Notes under the pieces: generated by a model
The model's database searches: none
What the model saw: the letters and a program-made list of their open reading frames with translations, nothing else
Told to the model about the DNA's origin: nothing
Shown here: piece after piece, positions 1 to 10,600 of the stretch
Position numbering within the stretch: the first letter of the stretch is position 1
Layout of the letters: each line of letters begins with the position of its first letter
Assembly: GCA_023055425.1 (NCBI GenBank)
Contig: JALGPY010000001.1
Location: forward strand, 68,362,691-68,426,690
Reading direction: 5' to 3'
DNA from: Linanthus parryae
Lineage: Eukaryota > Streptophyta > Magnoliopsida > Ericales > Polemoniaceae
DNA length: 64,000 nt
Program-made: the position numbers and the translations under genes

Positions 1-742
1 AAATATAGAATAACACCGGTACCTCTCTCTGAATTATCCGTATTTTATTCGAATTTCGAATGAGGAATAGCTAATACACTAGGCTCTATTTATATTAGTG
101 ATCGGCCAATCAGGCTGCGATGTGTCAACACGATACATGGCAGACATGCAGCGCAAGGGCGCCACACACTGACACATATCCCATACGTGTCAGACATGCA
201 AAGCAAGTCACCGATTCTGGACACATGACCCCCTATGTGTCACGCATGCAGAGCATTGCTCCAGACAGCAACACGTGTCCCACTGTGTGTCAAACATGTG
301 AAGACTAGGCCCAGTAGCATGACACGTGTCCCTCTACGTGTCTTTCCTGCAATTAACGTGCACACAAGCTAACACACTCTATAATACTTTCATTATGTAC
401 TAATCATAATTAACTAAGCTAATTAACACTTAAACAAATGATTAGTACTAGTTATTCCCTAAATATTTTCATCCTTAATTTAGCGTTTAAAGAAGATATT
501 AATACTTTCGGTGTATTTCTGGACGAGTTTATTTAGTTTTGCAGATATGAATTCATCTATCATGATACTAAATAACATAAAAATCGGTAAAGTAATATAA
601 GCTTCAGAAACACAAACCACTACACAATGAAGCGACTACATTGCATAAAATAGCAATTACGCATGCTAACATCTTATGTGAAAAACACATATTCATAGTA
701 AATACAAGCATTTCATACTTTCTAAAACTCAGGGATATTACA
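1..742 (-). mobile_element. possible LTR remnant of a retrotransposon, truncated by window start
   Basis: Read on the minus strand, a stretch starting near 742 opens with TGTAATATCCCTGAG, a common start of plant Ty3-type LTRs, and the left part carries the 50-bp tandem repeats listed separately. No partner LTR, primer-binding site or coding region is visible, so this is a tentative call. Confidence 0.25.
186..345. repeat. 50-bp minisatellite with G-box/ABRE-like cores
   Basis: Units start at 186, 236, 286 and 337 (period 50, 50, 51), each opening with (C/T)GTGTC followed by a CATGC-type hexamer; a more diverged unit lies at about 122-185. The units carry ACACGTGTC or TACGTGTC, which contain ACGTG, the plant bZIP/ABRE core. 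Seen directly by aligning the lines by eye. Confidence 0.75.
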
Positions 743-745
743 ATT

Positions 746-1380
746 TTAGTTTATGGTTAACCAATAATCTACATTTGTCCTCGCGGGAACGATTATTCAT
801 TTCCTAATATTCAAACTTTACTACTTGTAACGTGCACTTGCGCAAGCACGTAAGAAATCGTGTCACTTCTCTTAGCGACTTATCCTTTACTCTCTGGGCC
901 CAGAGGGTTTCCTCTTGAGCAAGGAACTCATTGAGCTCAAGTATGAGATTTCTTTCATGGGCCACTTGGTTCGGGCCATGGAGAGAAGTGAGCGCCAGCT
1001 CGAGCTTCTCTTGGGTAGATTAAATGCGGTGATTTAGGGACCCAACCTCATTTTTCCTTCAAATATTTAACTTATATCTAAGGGTATTGCAACAAGCAAA
1101 AAATTCAAAATTGCTCGAGTCAAAGACATTTTCCTGCCACACTGAATCAATAATAGCTCAACATTCAGGGTAACAATGCTAGAAAGCTTCGAAGTGAAAG
1201 CGCATTATCTTAGGAAAGAAGTGTTTCGAATGTGGAAGATGAATTAACCATGATCAGAGCCCACAATGAAAAGATTCAGCAAGAACTATTATTGATTTTT
1301 TTAGCCCACTCTACATAAAACCCCTATCAAGCCTCTCATAAGTAGTAAATGATGGAGGTCGATTATTTGTTTAAGTGAAA
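746..1380. other. no gene recognised
   Basis: AT-rich sequence with no convincing ORF on either strand. A G+C-richer patch at 840-1060 might be old retroelement coding sequence, but I cannot identify a domain in it. Confidence 0.4.
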
Positions 1381-1910
1381 CGAGCCCCCTTAAAATCAAT
1401 CTTAGTTAAGCCTAAATGTTCTATAATGTTCTCGAAGTCTTTAATTTCAGGGATGCAACTGTCTTGTTTACACCATTTATCATTAATACCTCGGATTTGA
1501 TTGAAATCACCGACGAAAATGATATGCTCTTTAATATTTGAGAGATGAAATTTTCATCAGAGGTATCTTTCCAACTACTAATGCAGGGAGATTCGTAAAT
1601 ACAAGCAAGTGCAAAAAAAACCCTAAATGTAGTTAACTATACTAAGGATCAAATTATTTAAAGTAAATAGCGGGTGAACAGACACATGTCCTCTCCATCA
1701 TAGATACATGCCACCCGCAAAACCAACCGAATCAACCCCACAAGAAAAAAGGAGAAACCCAAGATTTAAAAAGTATATTACTTTCTGAAGTCGAACATTT
1801 AGGTTCAGAAAGAAAGAGAAGAGACAATTTATAATCAGGGTCAATTTATGCGCTTAATGAACTGCCACAGGGTGACGGATACCTCTGCAGTTCCAGCTTT
1901 CTATCATCAT
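1381..1910 (-). pseudogene. L1-type LINE ORF2, 5' end (endonuclease) remnant
   Basis: On the minus strand the reading starts near 1910 with residues like MIESWNCRGI, the usual opening of plant L1 ORF2. About 130 codons later (1529 down to 1381) comes VGDFNQIRGINDKW followed by a stretch ending near LGLTKIDFKG, which matches the conserved GDFN block of the apurinic-type endonuclease. The spacing between the two blocks fits the family. The frame is broken between them, and no reverse transcriptase follows downstream, so this is a dead fragment. Confidence 0.55.
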
Positions 1911-2328
1911 GACGGCAACAAAGGTTGTTCTAGGACAACCCCAAAAACCTTTAGAGAATGAGATACATTCAAGAGAGGTGAATGAGGAATTTCTTCACTA
2001 CAAACTTTCTTGTAAGGGGGAAAAAGAGAATCCGTTATGAATTTTTTTCCCCACTTTCTTTTATTTTTCAAAAATTTTCCTTCACCCTGATCAGAGAAAG
2101 ATGATTTGAAATCTCCACATTTCCTTTTTGGCTATGGGCAGCCACTGTGGAACCATGAGGAGCCGAAGATCGGGACGGGAAATTCAGGCATTTCGTAGCT
2201 AAATGTTCCCTAAACTCATCTGGAGTGTTGTGCGACCATAAGATCCCGACTAAGTTAAATGGTAAATTTACAAAACTACGTAAGACCCCTATAATATATG
2301 GGATAGAGTGTTAGGCATTGAAGAAAAA

Positions 2329-2665
2329 TATAATAAAAATGAGTGTAGCAGAAGTGAGAATGCTAAGGTGAATGAATGGTGTAACAAGAAAAGATTGTAT
2401 ACACAATGGCACAATAGGAAGAATCCAGATGATGCACCTATAAAAGACAAAATGAGAGAGAATCATTTGAGGTAGTTCAGTCATGTATATCATAGACCAT
2501 TGGATGCACTGGTTGGGAGAATTAATACAACTCAAGTTGATGATGGTATGTGAGGGGAGGGAGACAAAACGAACCTGGGTAGAGACAATAAGACACGACT
2601 TGGGTCAAATTAACCTAAGAAAAAAAAAATTAATTAGAATAGACACAACTGGAGAAGTTGAATCC
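2329..2665 (+). pseudogene. RTE-type LINE, 3' end of ORF remnant
   Basis: In shifting frames the + strand reads KMSVAEVRMLR, then HRPLDALVGRINTTQVDDG, then KRTWVETIRHDLG. In that order these are the C-terminal signature of plant RTE-clade LINE polyproteins (MSVAEMRMLRWM...RPLDAPVRR...W.ETVRNDL). Several stops and at least two frame changes show decay. An A-rich run at about 2622-2630 follows the coding tail. Confidence 0.6.
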
Positions 2666-2949
2666 ATGTAACCGGCCTCGGCTAAAATGGAAAATTTTTG
2701 TCTTCATTGAGTTCAAATAGCAAGCTAGATATATACGACTTTTGAAGTAAAGTTCTATCATCTTTTCACTCCATGATCCTATGTAATGATTCTGCATCAA
2801 TGTCTCATTCAAGAGTAAAACAATAAAACACATGGGTATAGTGCAAACTTAAAGTTCATATGTGATGGGTGTTTTTTTTGTTGGACTTCACTCTAATGAA
2901 ATTTTGCAATTTCTCACAGCTCAATCAACATTCATAATTAAATGTTTTT

Positions 2950-3870
2950 TGGGCTGTAAGATTGTTGTGATCCCAATCAGTTAATTCTAACTATAATGGA
3001 AAGTTTCTAAAATATGGGGGAGGGGGGAACTAAGTCAAATACTGAAAATCAATATTTCATATGTTTCTGTGAAATTATGGAACACGTTTGCTACTATAAA
3101 CATGTTAAGCTAGCACTTTTAGTTCACTGACAACTGCAAAATACGTGAGACGATTTTTTCCATTTATATTATACGTTAAATTGGTGTATTACATTGAAAT
3201 GCGGGTTCTCTTTAGAAGTTGATTTTGATTTTGTTATTTTTTTCGGGTATTGTCCTCGGGCACAGACAATTTTTTAGTATCATTTATTAAACAAATTATA
3301 GTGATGTGGTTATTGAGATTTTAAAATGTCTTTTTGACCGCAAGATTGTTTTGATCTCAACCATTAAATTCATTATTTTATAAAAATTTTTTGAAAATAT
3401 GTTGGAGGGAAAAGCTTAAGTCAAATTTGTAAATCAATAACTTTATAACGCATATATTTCCGCAAGGTTGTGGAACATGTTTGCTACAGTAAACATGTTA
3501 AGCAAGCACTTTAATTACTTTATTTTTGATTTATATACCACATTAAATTTGTGTATTACATTGAAATACAGGCTGAATTTGAAAGTTGATTTTATGTTTA
3601 GTTAGTGTTCTCGAGCACTGACAATTATATAACATTATCTATATAACGAATTAGGAAAATCTGGTTATCCATATTTTAAAATGTCTATTAAACTGTAAGA
3701 TTGTTTTGATCTCAACCACTAAATTCATTCTATAATAGAAAGTTTTTAAAAAATAGTTTGAGAAAAAGCTTATGACAAGTTTTGAAAATCAATCATTTCA
3801 CATTACACATATTTATGCAAAGTTATGGACCGCTTAAGAATTTAATAAAAAATATATTTATGACCATTAG
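2950..3870 (+). repeat. three diverged head-to-tail copies of a Helitron-like unit
   Basis: The anchor (C/T)GYAAGATTGTT recurs at about 2955, 3340 and 3695, each followed by the same order of blocks: a poor-purine tract, AAATCAATA, TTATGGAACA and CATGTTAAGC. Copies 1 and 2 end in a short GC hairpin (TCCTCGGGCACAGACAAT at about 3252-3270, a weaker one near 3607-3625) and then TTAGT/TAAC. This resembles the 3' end of the better-preserved Helitron at 15964-17413. Unit length is about 360-385 bp. Confidence 0.5.
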
Positions 3871-4200
3871 GTTAAAATTAAATCATCCATTGATCTCATA
3901 CAAGAATTTGAAAGTGAGAGTTTACTTTCATATTACAAAATATGTTTGAATAGGTAAATATCTGAATTACTTTTTGCCATACAATATTTTTTTTGAAAAT
4001 TACAACATATAGGCAGGTTCGAATCTCGGACCTCATGCAGAGGCTTCAAATGCTCTACCCAAATTACTCTAAACGCGAGAGACTAAATTATTTTATTTAT
4101 GATCTACGTTAAATTCGTGTATTGCATTCAAATACTGATTATATGCGAGAGTTCATTTTGTATTTCTTATTTTATTCGGTTGAAATTCCTTATCCTCTAG

Positions 4201-4692
4201 TTTTGTCATAAACTTGTTTTACTAGACTAATTTTAGAGGGTGTTTGGCTAGCTTCTTTAAAATTGATGATAACGCCATTTCGGACTGACGGTGCATAGCT
4301 TTCTTTCATCCATGAACAAAATCTTTGCCAGGAAAAAAATTGACATCAAACATGCCCTGAATGTTACAACAGATCATTTGGCCAAACTGTTTGATTATTG
4401 GTTCAAAACAGATTTTAATGGGAATTACAAGACTGTAAAACAAACGGAGTTAAATTAAAATACCCCATTTTAATTTAATTGATTAAAATCCGGGTTACCA
4501 CATTCACTGAATGTTACGATGTCGTTGCCAGATGTTTTGAAATCGTACTTTCAACTGAACCCGGACGTCGTCGTTTTAGCGTACAATTCGGGGTGGGGCA
4601 TGCTTTTTCTGCGTTGTACTAGAACGGCGGCGCTCTGAAATGGTCACCAGACTCCAACGCGTTCTTGGGGAAACTGACATCCACAAGCGATC
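4201..4692 (+). promoter_or_regulatory. upstream region and probable 5' UTR of the ABHD11-like gene
   Basis: No other gene lies here. The G+C content rises from about 4550 toward the start codon, as in a 5' UTR. No clear TATA box is visible within the last 150 bases. An upstream ORF in this stretch is listed separately. Confidence 0.4.
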
Positions 4693-4699
4693 ATGGTGA
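4640..4699 (+). promoter_or_regulatory. 19-codon upstream ORF overlapping the main start
   Basis: An ATG at 4640 (G at -3, G at +4) opens 19 sense codons ending in TGA at 4697-4699. The stop lies just after the main ATG at 4693-4695, in a different frame. The main ATG has A at -3 and G at +4. If transcription starts upstream of 4640, ribosomes using the first ATG would pass the main start. The ORF is seen directly; the regulatory effect is inference. Confidence 0.5.
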
Positions 4700-7600
4700 G
4701 ATTCAGGAACCAACAGGCGTTGTCCGCTCTCACGAGGTCTCTCGTCTCATCGAAGCCTCAGCTCCACCGAACAACCACGACGAGGTCTGTGGAAACCCTA
4801 GCTTTTGAGGAGGTCCACTCACCTTCCCAGAAACCCTCTAGATTCACAGCTTTTGTTCTTCACGGCCTATTGGGATCTGGTCGCAATTGGCGCTCCTTCT
4901 CACGCAACCTCGCTTCCTACCTCTCCAACGCATCTCCCCCTTCTGGTATAATCTGTTTTATTACCTTCTGTAATCTCATTTCACGCATGATAAAGCTATT
5001 GATTGTGTGCAATTTTGGACATTTTTTTGGGTGATGGAATCGAGTTGGAAATGAATACCATAAGGGCACGTTTGATGCTGGGATTGAAAAGAGAGGGTAC
5101 ATGGGACTACAGTATTATAGAGTGTATTAATATTAAGGGAGTAATAATTATATCGTGAAGATTATGTAACATGTTTGTTTTCACCATTATAAACAAGGGT
5201 ATTAATACTTTAATATTCAATCTGACCTCCATGGTGGGATTATAGTTTAGGCATATGAGGGGTATAAATAATAACGGGGGATTGAATTCCCCTTGAAATT
5301 GTCCCTACACCAAACACCAGTTATTGCCCCCTAGTGGTACTAATTATTACTGTAACCCTTCTTAATCCCTCATCAAGCGTGTCCTAAGTATAAGGTCTGC
5401 TTTTCATTTTCAATTTCTCCACCTTGATTGCAGGATTGGAGAATCGTTCTTTCTGAATTCTGATATAGAAATGTAGCTGTTATGTCATTATATTTCACGC
5501 ATTTAGAAGCTTTAGATGCTTGCCAAATGGAAATCTATCTCTTTAATCCACGTGAAAATTCAAACATTAGACATATGAATTGGGACGGAGGGAGTACCAC
5601 ATTGTGATTATCATGATCAAAGAGATGGAGTTACTTTGGCATATTATTCCTCATAGTCTGATAGATTGTCAAGGTTAAGAAAAAGAGCATCTTTACTCAT
5701 TTGATTAAGTTGTTTGTTGTCTAGGCCTCTAGCTGGTTCTCTCTTCCAAATTGGTGTTCGAGTTATACTATTAGTTCTCCTGACTCTTTATTATCGTATT
5801 CTCGCATATAGTTCCATTTATCGTCTTTTCGGTCAAAACTTGTTTTTTGAGTTTAAGTGCCTCTCTTTTCTCTTTATTTATCAGAGTGGCGACTGGTCCT
5901 TGTGGATTTGCGGAACCATGGAAGATCAGCTGACATAGATGGTTTAGGCCCTCCCCACGACATAGCCAATGCTGCAAAAGATTTGGCTGATTTGGTGAAG
6001 TCTCAGGGTTGGGACTGGCCTGATGTTGTCCTTGGCCACTCCATGGGTGGCAAGGTTGCGCTGCAGTATGCTCAGAGTTGTGCTCGAGGCGATTATGGAC
6101 AATCTGTTCGGTTACCCAAACAGGTATTTCTTTTAACTTAAATATAACCGCTTTATAATTTATCAAGTTCGTGCGTGGATGATGTTGGTTCTTGTGAACT
6201 GATTATAGTTTGCTTAATTGACCTTACCAGACGATGACTTGTTATTAGCTTTACGTAGTTGTAGACAGTAGATCACACTTCTCTGTCAGATTACCTGGTC
6301 TGGTGGCCTGAGCTCGTGACTTAACTTGCGAAGCCGCACAATCGATTCCCCCTCCCCGCGAAAAAGAAGATAGATAACAAATATCACCTGTCAAAATAAT
6401 TTATGAACAAACCTACTCTTTGAGTGAAGCCTATGTTGGAAACATAAACAGATTGTTGGTTGAGTAAAGCTTTACGCGGTTTCTTGAGTTCATTGAGGCA
6501 AAAGGATGGAAATTTTGACTTTAGAGGTTAAGCTTTACAATTCTCCATCCAATATGTAAGGGGCTTGTATTAACTGTAAACTCATCCATGACTATGTTGC
6601 GAGTTTTTCCCACTAATGACCATTTTAAACATCATTTCACGTTGTCTCTGACTCTCTTCTATTTTGTTCTTCTTGTTTTATTTCATTTCGCTTTTTGATA
6701 ACTAAAATTTTCTCATCAAAATTTCCCATCTCTAATGAGCTGTCATGGTAGAAAAAAGAACAAAAAAATATCCCGTACATTGGAAGCTCAGAATGAAACG
6801 AAAAGCGTAAGAGTTATTCCTCCGAAAATTCCCTTCCAAGTTGGTTCACGGATCCACAATTTTAGAGGAATAATGTATTATTTTTTGAGAAAGAGGAATA
6901 ATGTATTTGGTGTCATTGTGAAACCCCTTTCAATGTGACAAGCTATCCTTCCTCGTTTTCAGCTATTCGGTTCTGTTCCCTCCATAAGAAATACATTGCT
7001 ACATGAGGGGCAATCTTCTACTTCATCTTTTGATCCCTGACAATTCTCAAGCCTCCCCAAGCATACAAACAGTGATGACATGAACCAGGGGGAACCCATT
7101 TTAGTTAAAACTAGCGTATAATCAAACTTCGCGGTGAAATTGGTTTATTAGGAAAAAAAGGATGATCTCATGGCTCCTCTCCTCATAATACAAAAACATT
7201 GATTTACGAGAACATGTGCCCTCTTAGTACAAAAAAGCAAGCCTCTTGGGAGGTCTGCTGCAAAAATCAAACTCCTCCAGTCCAATCTTTCAAGAGCATT
7301 TGTAAGATTGTCGATTGTGTAGTTTCATTGCACTGGCACACTAAAGATAAATAAATGTCACCTTATTTGGGGAAGCCAAATTTTATGCTGCTTTATGTTC
7401 TTTCAGGAATCTCACACACTCTTATTTGTCGGCAACTGTTACAATGGATCTAATGCATTTGATTGTAATGAACTCCTCTGTACTCCGCTTTTTTTTTTTT
7501 TTTTGGTGGTATCAGATTATTGATGGATTGTTTTAACAGCACAATTATGTTTCTGCCACTGGATTTGATCAAATTAGAGGGCTCTTGACCTAAGAAGCAC

Positions 7601-10600
7601 ATATACGGTTATGGGTGTAGGATACGATACGGGACCGGGATACACCATTTCTGAAAAAAATGAGGATACGGCACGGTAGGGATACGTCAACATTATTATT
7701 ATTATCTTCTTATACATATTTGAATATTAATACTAACAGATGACAAAACATAGTTTCCATACTAATATTCATACCTTACATATCATGGAAAAGCATTGAT
7801 TAAGTAAAAGAATGTGAAGAGATAGAGGAGTAGCGTATATGGGTTCAAGTTTGACGAGTTGTGTCTTGAAGTTGTCGCATGTGAGATAAACCCCCGCTCG
7901 AACTTTTTGTTCAAAAGGGTAACCTTCTTCATATATTGAGCCCTCAATAAATTATAGATATTAAATCTACGCTAGCTTAACCATATTTTAACCCATTTAA
8001 AGTTAAAATACTTGTTTTCTCAAAAAAAAAAAAAAAAGAAAAAAGTTAAAATACTTGATAAATACAATCTGTGTGAAAGTCTAATGAACACCAAGGGGCG
8101 GCTGTTTTCTCTCATTAAGTGTCCCTAGCATGTCCCCCGACTGTTTCAATTAAATTCTCTAAGATACCCGGACACGGGAGATGGAGTGTCGGACACATAT
8201 ACTTGGAGTGTCATACGAGTGTCTGAGTGTCCCAAGTCTCTGACACGGATACAGCTTCTATTTTGGAGTGTCCATGCTTTCCCAGATGTGTGTGTGTGGG
8301 GCGTGTCCAGATTCCTATTTTGGAGTGTCCGTTTCCGTGCAACATAGCCTCTACATGTGTCCTACTGTATCAGAACTATTATTGGACTGGGAACGCGAGG
8401 TACACATTCATTTTTTGATTAAAACTTTCAAACATATGTTTGGATCAATCGTCTTGGGAGAAAGTCTTTGAATTTCGAGCCTACAGAGTTTTAAGATTCT
8501 TCGTTATCCATGATTGTTACACCAGAAAGCAACTTCTTTTAGGGTAGAAGACAGTCAAGACACTTAGAGCCTCTCTAGTTTAGGCACAAAGACACCGACT
8601 CCACTTTTCTTGAAAAAGACACATTACTACCTGATTGTGCCAAAACCTTGGACACTTAATACCCCTAAGAGTGTTGGTGGGGTAAAGTTCTAAATCAAGT
8701 TTTGTGCGACTGTTTTGCCGTCATAATGTATTGGAAGTCATTTATAGCTTTCACTGTTGGTTAAATAATACAATGATCACCATCGCTGCTGCCAATTCTG
8801 TCACTGCCACGACAGCCACCCCGCGCTCCATCATAACCTCTCCTGCTCTCGAATACCAAAAAGAATTAAGAATAAGATGAAGAACACAATTGTTGCAGGA
8901 AAATAAAGGAATGCTACCACGGCCACAAATAAGATCAAGAACTAGTTTTTACAATGAAAGAGCTGAGATTCGCGAAAGCATTTGAATGTTTTAATGCCCA
9001 AAGTTCAAAGCTTTACTTCCTTTGTTTCTTCTGAATCAGCCTACTTCCCTTATTGGGCCGTTCCCTCTCTTTCACTCTACTTCCCTTATTTAGCAACTTT
9101 TGTTGTGAAATATTCTGCCCTCATATTTTTGTGTGTGTTCACACTGTTTTTCTGTTTAATGAGTCTTGATTTTTAGTGTGTTCACACTACTTTTAGGGAG
9201 AGAGTTGTAAATGACACGTTTCTTAAAACCTGTGCCATTTTTCTCTAAGCTAATTCAGAAGAAACAGAGGTAATGTAACACAGTAAAACAGAGAAGTAGA
9301 AAAGGGTGAATTACAGTAAAAGCCATGAACACCATAGTTGTCAAATCGGGATTCAGATAGTGAATCGAAATACACCCTCAATGAATCGTAAATCGAATCG
9401 AATCGTGAATCGTAAAGATTCAGCTTGCGATAATTTTATGTAGATATAATAAAATATTTCATAAAGCTATAACATTATTGAACAAAATATTCATTTTTAC
9501 AAAAGTAAAGCTCAATTTATTGGAAACTCGCATCCATAATTAGTGATTAGGAGTTTCACACGTTTAAAAGATGAAGAGTATCTAGATATAGATAGGCATG
9601 TGGAGCAATGAACTACAAGATGCCAAGGAGATAGAAAATAATAGAAAACTATTGTGAGAAAAATGCTCTCGTAATTTCAAACAAATGCATGTTGCAAAAT
9701 AGACATAAATGTAGGAAGTAATGTAGGAAGTAATGTAGGAAGTATTATTTCTTAGACTGATGCTGCAACTCAATTAGACCTTCAGATGAATCGAAGGTGA
9801 ATCGTAGAATCGGTCTGAATCGCAACTGAATCGTAAGATACGGACTCTTGAATCAGGATTCAGATAATTTTTGGGCCATTAAAGATTCACTAAGGGATTC
9901 GCATCGTTTCATGGGTGAATCGAATCGAATCGTAAGATTTTGACCACTATTGAACACAGACCAACAGCTGGCCCCAAAAGCTCCCGATCTCCATTTAACA
10001 ATCCTGACAAAGGACACCCAAACAACATATTACACAAAAGAAATGGTGAGCACGGAACCTAGAAATGAGCAGCATTCTACGAGCGATGAAGCCTCACCCA
10101 ACACCAATACCCAACAATGGCTAGAGAAACAACACCGTCCTACAAAGAGCCTATTACAACCGGATCTAACACCCCATCCCTCTATACAATCAAATCCAAG
10201 AAATTGTCAACAAATAAGCTAGGTTTGAACCATTTTGAGACGAGCAGCGTCAATGGCCCACTGGATCAGCTTCTGGATTAATCTTCCTCATCCGCACTGC
10301 CACTACCACTCTCAAATTGAGTCAATACTGCCCATTAGGGTTTCTGAGAGAGAACCAGACCATACGAAATCCACCTATTCTCCAGAACCAAATCCAACTT
10401 GCAGAGCTAGCTTTCTCCTTTGCCAACTCGCTCTGTTTTGACTTCGGTTGGCGGCGGGCAGAGAGGAGAACCAATGTATTGCTGATGAGGACATAGAGGA
10501 TAACTGACGAGATCGGAGACGATGGTTGCTGGACATAAAAAACATAGAGGGATGATTTGGATGCTGTGGTGGTCAGCCTGGGTGACTGACGAGAGCCAGT

